From Methylobacterium sp. WL119 (GTDB lineage Bacteria > Pseudomonadota > Alphaproteobacteria > Rhizobiales > Beijerinckiaceae), in the NCBI RefSeq assembly GCF_008039875.1, contig NZ_VRUU01000001.1, positions 62,001 to 126,000 of the forward strand: DNA of 64,000 bases, written 5' to 3'. Every line of letters begins with the position of its first letter. The first letter of the stretch is position 1. The position numbers were made by a program, and so were the translations under genes. Shown here one piece after another: positions 27,691-36,543 of the stretch. A model generated the notes under the pieces. It was given only the letters and a program-made list of their open reading frames with translations. It was not told where the DNA came from and searched no databases.

Positions 27691-28230
27691 ATGACCGATC
27701 GGCATGCCAAGAACGCGACCAGCATGGACGCCGCCGGCGACGCGTTCGCGCGCCGCGCGGGCGAGGAGGCCGTCGCCCTCCCCGATCGCGCCGATGCCGG
27801 GCTCCACTTCATCGGCCGCATCCACACGCCGTGGACGGTTCGCGGAGACTGCCCGAAGAACGGGTTGCAGACCGACGCGGCCTGCACCGTCGCGGTCGAT
27901 CCGCGCTACGCGCCGGGCCTGCAGAACGTCGAGGGCGCGAGCCACCTGATCCTGCTGTACTGGATGGACCGGGCCGAGCGCGGCCTGCTGGTGCAGCGCC
28001 CGCGCCACGCCGACGGCAGCCGCGGCACGTTCTCGCTGCGCTCGCCGGCGCGGCCGAACCCGATCGCGCTCTCGGTGGTGGAGCTGCTCGGACGCGACGG
28101 CGCGACCCTGACGGTGCGCGGTCTCGACTGCCTCGACGGCACCCCGCTCCTCGACATCAAGCCCTACTACGCGACGACCGATTCCCGGCCCGACGCGACG
28201 GTGGACCGGGCCGGAACCGCCCGCGCATGA
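27691..28230 (+). CDS. trmO: tRNA (N6-threonylcarbamoyladenosine-37)-N6-methyltransferase TrmO-like
   Basis: 179-aa protein of the TsaA/TrmO (UPF0066) family, which methylates t6A37 of tRNA using SAM. Characteristic segments: FIGRIHTPW near the N-terminus, DCPKNG, VDPRYAPGLQNVEGASHLILLYWMDRAER, GTFSLRSPARPNPIALSVVELLG and DCLDGTPLLDIKPYY. The conserved catalytic-site Asp and Arg/Pro motif RPNPIALS are all retained. The start is taken as ATG 27691; TTG 27673 and ATG 27724 are alternatives. The downstream SGNH-hydrolase start overlaps its stop by 4 nt. Confidence 0.9.
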   Translation: MTDRHAKNATSMDAAGDAFARRAGEEAVALPDRADAGLHFIGRIHTPWTVRGDCPKNGLQTDAACTVAVDPRYAPGLQNVEGASHLILLYWMDRAERGLLVQRPRHADGSRGTFSLRSPARPNPIALSVVELLGRDGATLTVRGLDCLDGTPLLDIKPYYATTDSRPDATVDRAGTARA

Positions 28231-28928
28231 GGCGCCGCGTCGTCGCCGGCCTGGCCGCCCTCGCCCTCGTCGGCACCGGCATCCTGATCGGGCGGATGCT
28301 CGCGGTCGCGCCGGTCAACGTCCGCGCCTACGCGCAGGGCCGCCTCACCGCGGTGCAGGTCCATCTCGACGAGGCGCCCGCCGACTACGTCTTCCTGGCC
28401 GGCGATTCCCACGCCGAGTTGGAAACGCCGGCACAGCGGCCCTGCGGCCTGGAACTCGTGAACGGCGGGGTCAGCGGCGCCAGCGCGCCGGTCTACGCCG
28501 ACCTCGTCGCGACCCTGCGGTTTCCGGTCCGGCCGCGGGCGGCGGTGCTGACGATCGGCACCAACGACATCCTGGCCAAGAACCACCCGCGCGAGGCCGC
28601 GGCGGCGGCGCGCTACGAGGCGGCGGCGACGCGGATCATCCAACAGCTGACGGCGAACACGGATCGCCTCGTCGTCACGGCGCTGCCGCCGATCGGTCGC
28701 GCGCTCGACGGGCGCCTCGACCCGCTCGCGGTCGCGGATTACTCGGATCGGCTCAAATTTCTGTGCGCGCGGCTCGGCTGCCGCTTCGCCGATCCCTTCG
28801 CCGCGATCCGCGACGGGGCGACGGGCTTCGCCAAGCCCGGCACGATGCGTGACGGGCTCCACCTTGCGGCCTACCGGCCCGTGCTCGGCGCGCTCGCGCC
28901 GGCCCTGTGCGACCCAACGCCGCCCTGA
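28227..28928 (+). CDS. SGNH/GDSL-type hydrolase, membrane-anchored or secreted
   Basis: 233-aa lipase/acylhydrolase-like protein. A hydrophobic N-terminus (AGLAALALVGTGILIGRML) would act as signal anchor. Block I is FLAGDSHAE, where Ser of GDSH is the nucleophile; block II Gly and block III IGTNDI (Asn) are present, and block V supplies Asp/His in MRDGLHLAAY. It may act on acylated or acetylated envelope carbohydrates, but the substrate is unknown. The ATG overlaps the trmO stop (ATGA), so translation is probably coupled even though the functions look unrelated. Confidence 0.85.
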   Translation: MRRRVVAGLAALALVGTGILIGRMLAVAPVNVRAYAQGRLTAVQVHLDEAPADYVFLAGDSHAELETPAQRPCGLELVNGGVSGASAPVYADLVATLRFPVRPRAAVLTIGTNDILAKNHPREAAAAARYEAAATRIIQQLTANTDRLVVTALPPIGRALDGRLDPLAVADYSDRLKFLCARLGCRFADPFAAIRDGATGFAKPGTMRDGLHLAAYRPVLGALAPALCDPTPP

Positions 28929-29053
28929 TCGGATCCGCGCACGGCCAAAAAGGTTGTGTCGGCGGAGACAAGTTTCCAGCCGGCAGGTGCGCAACGGGTG
29001 CGATCGGGTCTAAGTATTCCGGATAACGGGACGATCCGGCAACGCGCGAGCGG

Positions 29054-29668
29054 ATGCAGGGCGGAACACGTCTCGGCGGGGCATGGTCAATGGGTGGATC
29101 GATCGCCGGCGTACAGGAATCCCCCGCGGTGAGCCGGGACGAGCCCGCCATCGTCGATCCCGACGTCTACGTGCCGGCACTGCTGACGCACCTGTCGAAC
29201 ACGCTGACCAACAACGCCTCGATCTTCTACCGGCAGCATTTCGGGGTCGGCCTGACCGACTGGCGGATCATGTACCGGCTCGCCTCCGAGCCGTGGATCA
29301 CCGCACACCGGATCTGCGAGCTGTCGGCCCTCGACAAGGCCGTGGTGAGCCGCAGCATCGCCTGGATGGAGAGCCGCGGCCTGGTGCTGATCCAGGGCGA
29401 CGCGAAGGACGCCCGCCGCCGCCTGCTGGCGCTGTCACCCGCCGGCCTCGACCTGCACAACCGCATCACCGTCGTGGCGCTGGAGCGCGAGCGCAACTTC
29501 CTCGCCGCGCTCAGCGCGGACGAGGTCGCCGAGACGATCCGCCTGCTGACGAAGCTGGTCGACAACCTCGGTGCGTTCTCGAAGCCGGTGGCGATCCCGC
29601 CCGAGGCGGTCGCCCCCGACGAGACCGCGCCGCCGACCTCGCCGCGCCGGCCGATCAAGCCGCGGTAG
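29054..29668 (+). CDS. MarR-family transcriptional regulator
   Basis: 204-aa winged-helix regulator. The wHTH region runs TDWRIMYRLASEPWITAHRICELSALDKAVVSRSIAWMESRGLVLIQGDAKDARRRLLALSPAG, with the wing motif DARRR(L) and recognition helix KAVVSRSIAWME. Flanking helices form the dimer interface. A Pro-rich tail (about residues 175-204) follows. The start is uncertain: ATG 29054 or ATG 29090. The gene converges on the RND pump gene and the two 3' ends overlap by 14 nt (29655-29668). Regulation of the pump by it is possible but not shown by position. Confidence 0.88.
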   Translation: MQGGTRLGGAWSMGGSIAGVQESPAVSRDEPAIVDPDVYVPALLTHLSNTLTNNASIFYRQHFGVGLTDWRIMYRLASEPWITAHRICELSALDKAVVSRSIAWMESRGLVLIQGDAKDARRRLLALSPAGLDLHNRITVVALERERNFLAALSADEVAETIRLLTKLVDNLGAFSKPVAIPPEAVAPDETAPPTSPRRPIKPR

Positions 29669-32600
29669 CGGCCGGGCGGCTCGGAGCCGGCGGCCGGATC
29701 CGGTACCAGCCGACGTAGAGCGCCGGCAGGAAGAACAGCGTCAGGAAGGTCGCCGCGATGATGCCGCCGATCATCGCGTAGGCCATCGGCCCCCAGAACA
29801 CCTCGCGGGCGATCGGGACCATGCCGAGGCTCGCCGCCGCGGCCGTCAGCAGGATCGGGCGCATGCGGTGGCGGGTCGCCTCCACCACCGCGTCCCAGGG
29901 CCCGAGGCCGTCGGCCTCGCATTCCTCGATCTGGCTCACCAGGATCACCGCGTTGCGGATGATGATGCCGATCAGCGCCAGGATGCCGAGGATCGCGACG
30001 AAGCCCATCGGCTTGCCCGAGGGCAGCAGAGCCGCGACGACGCCGATGAGCCCGAGCGGGGCCACGCTCGACACTAGGAACAGCTTCTGCACGCTCTGCA
30101 GCTGGATCATCAGGAACACCGCCATTGTCAGCAGCATCACCGGCACCACCGCGGCGATCGGGCCCTGGCCCTTGGCCGCCTCCTCGACCGCGCCGCCGGT
30201 GGCGAGCGTGTAACCCTCCGGCAGGGCCGCGGCGAACGCGTCGATGTCGGCGGCGAGCGCCGCCACGATGGTCGGCGGCTGCGTCGCGTCGATGATCGGG
30301 GCGCGCACCGTCAGCGTCGCGACCCGGTCGCGGCGCCAGACGATCGGCTGCTCCAGGTCGTAGGCGATCCGCGCGAAGGCGAGCAGCGGCACCACCGAGC
30401 CGTTGGCGAGCGTCACCTGCAGGCTCTGCAGGGTGTCGAGCGAGGTCCGTTCCGCCGCCTGCGCCCGCCCGATCACGCTGACGAGGTAGATCGAGTCGCG
30501 CACCTGCGTGATCGCCGTGCCGCCGACGACGCCGTTGAGGATGCCGGCGATGTCCTGGCTGGTGACGCCGAGCTGGCGTGCCTTGTCCTGCAGGATCTCG
30601 ACCCGCAGCACCTTGCCGGGCTCGTTCCAGTCGAAGGTCGGCACGCCGACATGCGGGCTCTTGGCAACGATGTCGGCGAGCGCGAGCGCCTTCGCGCGGA
30701 CCACCTGGAGGTCGGACCCGCTCAAGCGGTACTGGATCGGCCGGCCGACCGGGGGGCCGAGCGAGAGCGGGTTCACGAACACGTCGGTGCCGACGAAGTC
30801 GCGCTTCGCCCGCTCCTCGAGCTTGGGGAACAGGCGGTCGCGCGCCTCCAGCGACTTCGTCACCACGACGACCTGCCCGAAGAAGCTGTTGGCGAGTTGC
30901 TGGTCGAGGGGCAGGTAGAAGCGCACCGCCCCCTGGCCGACATAGGACGACCAGCGCTCGACGTCGGGGTCGCCCGTCAGGGTCGCCTCGAACCGGTCCA
31001 TCTGGGCCTGCGTCTCGGTGACCGTCGCGTTCTGCGGCAGGGTGAAGTCCACCAGGATCTCGGTGCGGTCGGAGGCCGGGAAGAACTGCTGCTGCACGAA
31101 GGTCATGCCGTACATCGACAGGCCGAGCAGCGCGACGCAGCCCGCGACGGTGAGCCAGCGGAAGCGCATCGCGGCGACGAGCGCGCGCAGGAACAGCCGC
31201 CCCATCCGGCCGGGCTCGTGGCTGTGCTTCTTCATGGTCTTCGGCAGCAGCGTCACGCCGATCAGCGGCGCGAACAGCACGGCCACCACCCACGAGACCA
31301 GGAGCGAGGCGGCGATCACCACGAACAGCGAGTAGGTGTACTCGCCGGCCGACGAGCCGTTGAAGCCGATCGGCAGGAAGCCGGCCACCGTCACCAGGGT
31401 GCCGGTCAGCATTGGGAAGGCGGTCGAGGTGTAGGCGAAGGTCGCGGCCTTCTTCAGCGAATCGCCGAGCTCGAGCCGCGCGACCATCATCTCGACGGTG
31501 ATCATCGCGTCGTCGACGAGCAGGCCCAGCGCGATGATCAGCGCACCGAGCGAGATGCGCTGCAGGGTGACGCCCATGATCTGCATCACGACGAAGACGA
31601 TGGCGAGCACCAGCGGGATCGAGATCGAGACCACGAGGCCGGCGCGGATGCCGAGGCTGAGGAAGCTCACCGCAAGCACGATCACCACCGCCTCGAGAAG
31701 CGCCTGGGTGAAGCCGCCGACCGCCTCCTCGACGATCCGCGGCTGGTCCGAGACGAGGTGGATGCCGACGCCGATCGGCAGCTTCGCCTCGATCAGGCGC
31801 ATGCGCGCCTTCAGGTCCTCGCCGAAATGCAGCAGGTTGGCGTTCGGCCGCATGGCGATCGCCAGCCCGATCGCCGGCTTGCCGTCGACGCGGAACAGGG
31901 CGGCCGGCGGGTCCTCGTAGCCGCGGCTGATCTCGGCGACGTCCGACAGGCGGAAGAAGCGGTCGTTGACCCGCAGGTTGATGGTCTCCAGCGAGGTCTC
32001 GGACGAGAACTGCCCGCTCACCCGCACCGAGACCCGCTCCGGCCCGGCCTGGACGACGCCCGAGGGCGAGATCGCGTTCTGGCTCTGCAGCGTCTTGATC
32101 AGCGACTGGATGTCGATGCCGTAGCCGGCGAGCTTGCGCGTCGAGAAGTCGAGGAAGATCGTCTCCTTCTGCGTGCCGAGCAGCAGCGTCTTGCCGATGT
32201 TGGGCACCTTCAGGATCTCGGTGCGCACGCCCTCGACGTAGTCGCGCAGCTGGCGGTGGCTCAGGCCGTCGGCGGTGAAGCCGTAGACGTTGCCGTAGAC
32301 GTCGCCGAACTCGTCGTTGAAGAACGGCCCCTGCATCCCCTGCGGGAAGGTGCCCTGGATGTCGCCGAGGCGCTTGCGGACCTGGTAGAACGACGGCTGG
32401 ATCTCGGACGCCTTCGTGGTGTCGCGCAGCTGCACGAACACCGTCGCGTTGCCCGGCGTGGTGTAGCTGCGGACGTAGTCCAGGGTCGCGACCTGCTGCA
32501 GCTCCTTCTCGATCCGGTCGGTGACCTGCTCGAGCGTGTCGCCGATGGTAGCGCCCGGCCATACCGCCTGAACCACCATCGTCTTGATCGCGAAGGGCGG

Positions 32601-32720
32601 GTCCTCCTCGCGGCCGAGCCCGCGATAGGCGAGCGTGCCGGCCACGAGGCAGATCGCCATGAGGAACCACACGAAGGAGCGGTGCGAGAGCGCCCATTCC
32701 GATGCGTTGAAGCTACCCAC
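29655..32720 (-). CDS. RND-family efflux pump permease
   Basis: 1021-aa inner-membrane proton-driven exporter of the hydrophobe/amphiphile efflux type. Twelve helices with the large periplasmic loops are evident. The TM4 proton-relay pair is in LGLLVDDAMITVEMM (two Asp). In TM10 the AcrB Lys of KNA is replaced by Arg in IRNAVILV. GTG 32720, two nt before the stop of the adaptor gene (32723), was chosen because it begins at the family N-terminus (GSFNASEWALSHRSFVWF). It is the last gene of adaptor 2, adaptor 1, pump. No outer-membrane channel gene is adjacent. The substrates are unknown. Confidence 0.93.
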   Translation of the reverse strand: MGSFNASEWALSHRSFVWFLMAICLVAGTLAYRGLGREEDPPFAIKTMVVQAVWPGATIGDTLEQVTDRIEKELQQVATLDYVRSYTTPGNATVFVQLRDTTKASEIQPSFYQVRKRLGDIQGTFPQGMQGPFFNDEFGDVYGNVYGFTADGLSHRQLRDYVEGVRTEILKVPNIGKTLLLGTQKETIFLDFSTRKLAGYGIDIQSLIKTLQSQNAISPSGVVQAGPERVSVRVSGQFSSETSLETINLRVNDRFFRLSDVAEISRGYEDPPAALFRVDGKPAIGLAIAMRPNANLLHFGEDLKARMRLIEAKLPIGVGIHLVSDQPRIVEEAVGGFTQALLEAVVIVLAVSFLSLGIRAGLVVSISIPLVLAIVFVVMQIMGVTLQRISLGALIIALGLLVDDAMITVEMMVARLELGDSLKKAATFAYTSTAFPMLTGTLVTVAGFLPIGFNGSSAGEYTYSLFVVIAASLLVSWVVAVLFAPLIGVTLLPKTMKKHSHEPGRMGRLFLRALVAAMRFRWLTVAGCVALLGLSMYGMTFVQQQFFPASDRTEILVDFTLPQNATVTETQAQMDRFEATLTGDPDVERWSSYVGQGAVRFYLPLDQQLANSFFGQVVVVTKSLEARDRLFPKLEERAKRDFVGTDVFVNPLSLGPPVGRPIQYRLSGSDLQVVRAKALALADIVAKSPHVGVPTFDWNEPGKVLRVEILQDKARQLGVTSQDIAGILNGVVGGTAITQVRDSIYLVSVIGRAQAAERTSLDTLQSLQVTLANGSVVPLLAFARIAYDLEQPIVWRRDRVATLTVRAPIIDATQPPTIVAALAADIDAFAAALPEGYTLATGGAVEEAAKGQGPIAAVVPVMLLTMAVFLMIQLQSVQKLFLVSSVAPLGLIGVVAALLPSGKPMGFVAILGILALIGIIIRNAVILVSQIEECEADGLGPWDAVVEATRHRMRPILLTAAAASLGMVPIAREVFWGPMAYAMIGGIIAATFLTLFFLPALYVGWYRIRPPAPSRPAATAA

Positions 32721-32722
32721 GA

Positions 32723-33889
32723 TCAGAAGTCCTGCGTGCCGGGAACGACGATGGGCGCATCCGCGAGGCGGATCGTCTGGCCGTCGGCGAGGGAGTGGAC
32801 GCCGGCGACGACGACGCGGTCGCCCGCCACCAGCCCGCTCGCGACGCCGACATAGTCGCCCTTCCGGTCCGAGACCGTGACCGGGGACCGCTTCGCCGCG
32901 TCGCCGGCGGCGTTGACGATCCACACGGAATCGCGCCCGTCGGCGCCGAGGATGGCGGTGGCGGGCAGCACGAAGCGCGGCGCGATCCTGCGCACCAGCG
33001 ACACGGTGATCGTCGCCCCGAGCCGGAACGCGCGCGGCGGGTTGTCGAGCGACATCCGGATACGCCGAGTGCGGGTGCTCGCATCGGCGAAGGGCGCGGT
33101 CTCGCGGACGGTGCCGACGGCGGTGATCTCGGGGGCGCTCTGCAGCGCCACGGTGAAGCGGCCGTCCTTCGGCATGGCCGCGACGAGGTCGTCGGGGATG
33201 TCGACCACCGCCTCGCGCACCTCGGGCCGCGCCACGGTCACCACCGTCTGCCCGGCGGTGAGGTCCTGCCCGATCTCGGCGTTGCGCTGCGTGACGACGC
33301 CGTCGAAGTCGGCATGGAGCTCGGTGTAGCCCATCTGGTCGCGGGCCTTTTCCAGGCTCGCCTGCGCCTGGGTCAGCCGCGCCTGCGCGGTGTCGCGGTT
33401 GGCGACGGTGCTGTCGAGCTGCGCCTGGGTGACGTTGCCGCCTTCCATCAGGCGCCGGGTCCGCGCCTCGGTGGCGGCGGCGTTCTCGGATTGCGCCTTG
33501 GCATCCGCCACGTCGGCCTCGGCACGGGTCATCGCGAAGCGCGGCACCACGGTGTCGAGGGCGGCGAGCCGCTGCCCCTTCTTCAGGAGGTCGCCGACGG
33601 TGACGTCGCGCGCGACCACCCGGCCGGCGATCTGGAACCCGAGCTGCGACTGGTAGCGCGGCTCGACCGTGCCGGCGAACGGCCCGAACCGCACCGACGC
33701 GATCGGCTTGGCGACGGCGTACAGGACCGGCCGCACCGGCGGCGCCTTCGCCTCCTCGGCGGGCTTGCAGGCGGCGAGCGCGAGCAGCGACGTTCCGACG
33801 AGGATGGAAGGGGCCCGAAACCGCCCCCCTCCCCCCCCTGCGCGGGAGGAGGAAGGAAAGGCGGCGGCAAAGAAACGCTCGAACACCAT
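32723..33889 (-). CDS. RND efflux periplasmic adaptor, lipoprotein (adaptor 1)
   Basis: 388-aa membrane-fusion protein. A lipobox SLLALAAC (Cys about 41) marks a lipoprotein anchored in the inner membrane. Lipoyl halves (FQIAGRVVARDVTVGD and DGVVTQRNAEIGQDL), the alpha-hairpin (about 125-195) and the beta-barrel region follow the family order. The first 30 residues before the signal (FAAAFPSSSRAGGGGGRFRAPS) are encoded across a C/G-run palindrome, an odd leader for a lipoprotein. The ATG 33889 shares one base with the stop of adaptor 2 (TGATG), so all three genes are coupled. Confidence 0.9.
   Translation of the reverse strand: MVFERFFAAAFPSSSRAGGGGGRFRAPSILVGTSLLALAACKPAEEAKAPPVRPVLYAVAKPIASVRFGPFAGTVEPRYQSQLGFQIAGRVVARDVTVGDLLKKGQRLAALDTVVPRFAMTRAEADVADAKAQSENAAATEARTRRLMEGGNVTQAQLDSTVANRDTAQARLTQAQASLEKARDQMGYTELHADFDGVVTQRNAEIGQDLTAGQTVVTVARPEVREAVVDIPDDLVAAMPKDGRFTVALQSAPEITAVGTVRETAPFADASTRTRRIRMSLDNPPRAFRLGATITVSLVRRIAPRFVLPATAILGADGRDSVWIVNAAGDAAKRSPVTVSDRKGDYVGVASGLVAGDRVVVAGVHSLADGQTIRLADAPIVVPGTQDF
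33822..33862. repeat. Degenerate C/G-run palindromic element inside adaptor gene
   Basis: ccgcccccctcccccccc and gggaggaggaagg form a G/C-rich imperfect palindrome that resembles the short element at 10289-10316. It lies in the coding sequence for the leader of adaptor 1 and includes a run of eight C (33831-33838) on the plus strand, eight G in the mRNA. Origin from an inserted intergenic repeat is inferred. Confidence 0.45.
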
Positions 33890-34986
33890 CACTTCGCCGC
33901 TCCCGTCGCGACCTGCTCGGCCACCGTCACGGCCTGGCCGGGCCGAAGGAACTGGATGCCGGCGATGACGACCTCCTCGCCCGACGCGACCCCGCTCGAC
34001 AGCGCGATGCTGTCGGGGCCGTAGCGGTCGATCGTCACGATGCGGGGCGCCACCGTGCCGCCGGCGGGATCGCGTACCCAGACCGCGGGCTTGTCCTCCC
34101 AGCGGTAGAGCGCCGACCATGGCAGCACGATCGCCGCGTGGCTCTGGAACCGGCCACGGCCGATCACCACCGCGCCGAGGGTCATCGCGGGCGGCGTCTG
34201 CTTGAGGCCGACCTTGACGCGGACGGTGCCGGAGGCCGGATCGACGCTGGGCGAAATCTCGCGGACGCTGCCGACGGCGGTCACCGACGGGTCGCCCTGG
34301 AGCGTCACGTCGACGGTGCCGGATTGCGGAGGGGACGCCAGCAAGGCCTCGTAGACGTTGAAGACCGCATCGCGCGGCCCGTCCTGCGCCAGCGTCAGCA
34401 CCGACTGACCGGCCTGCACCACCTGCCCGGTCTCCAGGGAGCGGTTGAGCACGATGCCGGCCACGCCCGACCTCAGCTCGGTGTAGGACAGCTGCTCCTG
34501 CGCCGTGCCGAGGGCCGCCTTGGCCGAATCGACCGCGGCCTGGGTCGTGCGCAGCTGCTGCTCGGCGTTGTCGTAGGAGGGCCGCGTGGTGTAGCCGCTC
34601 GCCATCAGCGCTTCCTGGCGCTTGAACCCGAGCTTGGCCTGGGTCGACAGCGCCTCGGCCGAGGCGAGCGCCGCCTGCGCGTTGGCGAGGTTCGAGCGTT
34701 GCTCGCGCGGGTCGAGCCGGGCCAGGACCTGATCGGCCGCGACATGGTCGCCGACCTCGACGAGGCGAGTCTCGATCTTGCCGGCGGTGCGGAACGAGAC
34801 GCTGGTCTGCCCCTGCGCCTGGACGTCGCCGGTGAAGACGACGTCGCCGGCGATCGGGCTTTCCGCCGCGATCACCGTGCGCACCAGGGTCTGCGCCATC
34901 AGCGGCACCGGATCGGCACGGACGGCGGTCGCCGCCAGCATCGTCGACGCGAGGACGATGGAAAAACCTCGGTTCACGGCGTGCAT
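33889..34986 (-). CDS. RND efflux periplasmic adaptor (adaptor 2)
   Basis: 365-aa membrane-fusion protein with a signal peptide (1 to about 24, ending VRA). Lipoyl domain GKIETRLVEVGDHVAADQVLARLDP, a long alpha-hairpin (about 85-155, QAALASAEALSTQAKLGFKRQEALMASGYTT...) and the second lipoyl half VAGIVLNRSLETGQVVQAGQSVLTLAQ are followed by a beta-barrel and C-terminal domain. It is the first gene of the efflux operon, 79 nt from the divergent TetR gene, with a palindrome between. The presence of a second adaptor next to a single pump is unusual, although known for some heteromeric RND systems. Confidence 0.9.
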   Translation of the reverse strand: MHAVNRGFSIVLASTMLAATAVRADPVPLMAQTLVRTVIAAESPIAGDVVFTGDVQAQGQTSVSFRTAGKIETRLVEVGDHVAADQVLARLDPREQRSNLANAQAALASAEALSTQAKLGFKRQEALMASGYTTRPSYDNAEQQLRTTQAAVDSAKAALGTAQEQLSYTELRSGVAGIVLNRSLETGQVVQAGQSVLTLAQDGPRDAVFNVYEALLASPPQSGTVDVTLQGDPSVTAVGSVREISPSVDPASGTVRVKVGLKQTPPAMTLGAVVIGRGRFQSHAAIVLPWSALYRWEDKPAVWVRDPAGGTVAPRIVTIDRYGPDSIALSSGVASGEEVVIAGIQFLRPGQAVTVAEQVATGAAK

Positions 34987-35034
34987 GGTCTCGACTCGAT
35001 CTATCGCGGCCGGAACTTATCCGCTATCCTACCG

Positions 35035-35048
35035 ACCGTCCAGACGGT
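35035..35048. promoter_or_regulatory. Candidate TetR operator between efflux operon and tetR
   Basis: ACCGTC-CA-GACGGT is a perfect 6-bp inverted repeat in the 79-nt gap between the adaptor gene (start 34986, minus) and the TetR gene (start 35066, plus). The location and symmetry fit a TetR-dimer operator controlling both. It is also followed by TTTTT, but no plus-strand transcript enters here, so a terminator role is unlikely. Confidence 0.6.
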
Positions 35049-35065
35049 TTTTACGGGTGGTGTCG

Positions 35066-35644
35066 ATGGACGACGGGACGGCGAAGACGCGTAGCCGGCG
35101 ACAGGATCGGGCCGAGGTGATCCTCGACGCGGCCGAAGCCCTGCTGCGGCGCTCCGGCAGCCGCACGCTGACGATCGACGCCGTCGCGGTGGAAGCCGGG
35201 CTGAGCAAGGGCGGCGTGCTGCACCACTACGCCTCGAAGGATGCGCTCGTGACCGCGCTGGCGGTCCGCAAGGTCGGCCGGCTTCGCGCCGGCATCGCCG
35301 CCTGCCTCGCCGCCGGCCCGCGAGGGCCCGCCGCGCTGCCGCTGGCGGTGATCGCCCATGCCCGCGAGATGTACGCCGAGGAATGCGGGTTTCCGGATGC
35401 CCTGCTGATCGCGTCGGCCGACAACCCCGAGGCCGTGGCGGCCTTCTCCGACTTCCTGGCCGAGCAGCTCGCGGCGATGGGCGCGATCGGGGGGCGCGCG
35501 GGCCAGGGTGCGGCGCTGACCTTCTCGATCCTCGGCCTGATGCTGAGCCGCTCGCTCGACTTCCACCGCCTCGACGGCGCGGCGCTGAATTGCCTGTTCG
35601 ACGCCCTCGAGACCCAGGCGCGGGCGCTGCCCGCGGATCAGTAG
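35066..35644 (+). CDS. TetR-family repressor of the adjacent RND operon
   Basis: 192-aa regulator. The TetR DNA-binding domain reads AEVILDAAEALLRRSGSRTLTIDAVAVEAGLSKGGVLHHYASKDALVTAL, with recognition helix SKGGVLHHYASK; the C-terminal domain resembles the TetR_C family of efflux-linked repressors (MYAEECGFPDALLIASADNPE). It is divergent from the two-adaptor RND operon and likely represses it and itself. ATG 35066 lies behind gggtgg. The last 7 nt overlap the 3' end of the convergent histone-deacetylase-like gene. Confidence 0.9.
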   Translation: MDDGTAKTRSRRQDRAEVILDAAEALLRRSGSRTLTIDAVAVEAGLSKGGVLHHYASKDALVTALAVRKVGRLRAGIAACLAAGPRGPAALPLAVIAHAREMYAEECGFPDALLIASADNPEAVAAFSDFLAEQLAAMGAIGGRAGQGAALTFSILGLMLSRSLDFHRLDGAALNCLFDALETQARALPADQ

Positions 35645-36543
35645 AGGGCGTTGGCCGCCAGCGCCTGGAACACCAGGGCGTGGCGGCCCGCGAGCGCGTC
35701 GACATCGTGCGTGTAGCCGCCGCCGATCACCGCGACGAGCGGGATGCCGCGGGCGCGCGCCTGCCCGACGACGAAGCGGTCGCGGGCAAGCAGCCCGTCG
35801 TCGCTGAGCGCGAGCCGGCCGAGGCGGTCGTCGCGATGCGGGTCGACGCCGGCATTGTAGAACACGAGGTCGGGCGCCAGCGCGTCGAGGAGGGGCGGAA
35901 GCCGCGCATCGAGCACGGCGAGGTAGCCGGCATCGTCGAGCCCGTCGGGCAGGCCGATGTCGAGGTCGCCGGCGATCTTGGCGGTCGGGTAGTTCTTCTC
36001 GCAGTGGATCGAGAGGGTGAAGAGGTCCGGCGAGCGCGCGAGGCAGTCGGCGGTGCCGTCGCCCTGGTGCACGTCGCAATCGACCACGAGCGCCCGCCGG
36101 ATCGCACCCTCGGCCTGCAGGGCGCGGGCGACGACCGCGACGTCGTTGAAGACGCAGAACCCCGCCCCCTGCTCGCGCCGGGCATGATGGCTCCCGCCTG
36201 CGGCGCTTCCGGCGAGACCCTGCGCGAGGGCGAGGCGCGCCGCGAGCAGCGTGCCGCCGACCGAAGCGCGCGAGCGGCGGACAACGCTCGCGTCCACCGG
36301 CAGGCCGATCGCCCGCTCGATCGCCCGCGGGACCGAAAGAGCGAGGACGGCCTCGACGTAAGCCGCATCGTGGGCGAACCGCAGCAGCTCGGGCGAGGCC
36401 GGCTCCGGCGTCACGAACCCGCGCGGCGCCAGCCCGCGCTCCGTCAGGACTTCGGCGAGCCGTCCGTACTTGCGCATCGGGAACCGGTGCCCGGCCGGCA
36501 GGCTCGCCTCGTAGGCCGGGTGGAACACGATCGGCGGGATCAC
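35638..36543 (-). CDS. Histone deacetylase superfamily protein
   Basis: 301-aa zinc hydrolase of the HDAC/acetylpolyamine amidohydrolase/acetoin-utilisation type. Visible active-site motifs are GGSHHARREQGAGFCVFNDVAVVA (tandem His), VVDCDVHQGDGTAD (metal Asp and His), YNAGVDPHRDDRLG (metal Asp) and VIGGGYTHD. In bacteria these enzymes deacetylate small molecules or proteins; the substrate is unknown. GTG 36543 overlaps by 4 nt the stop of the renalase-like gene upstream (GTGA), so the two are coupled. Confidence 0.9.
   Translation of the reverse strand: MIPPIVFHPAYEASLPAGHRFPMRKYGRLAEVLTERGLAPRGFVTPEPASPELLRFAHDAAYVEAVLALSVPRAIERAIGLPVDASVVRRSRASVGGTLLAARLALAQGLAGSAAGGSHHARREQGAGFCVFNDVAVVARALQAEGAIRRALVVDCDVHQGDGTADCLARSPDLFTLSIHCEKNYPTAKIAGDLDIGLPDGLDDAGYLAVLDARLPPLLDALAPDLVFYNAGVDPHRDDRLGRLALSDDGLLARDRFVVGQARARGIPLVAVIGGGYTHDVDALAGRHALVFQALAANALY

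Noticed and set aside
35035-35053. Palindrome plus TTTTT as terminator
   Set aside because: No plus-strand transcript would enter from upstream, and the loop is too short; an operator is more likely.
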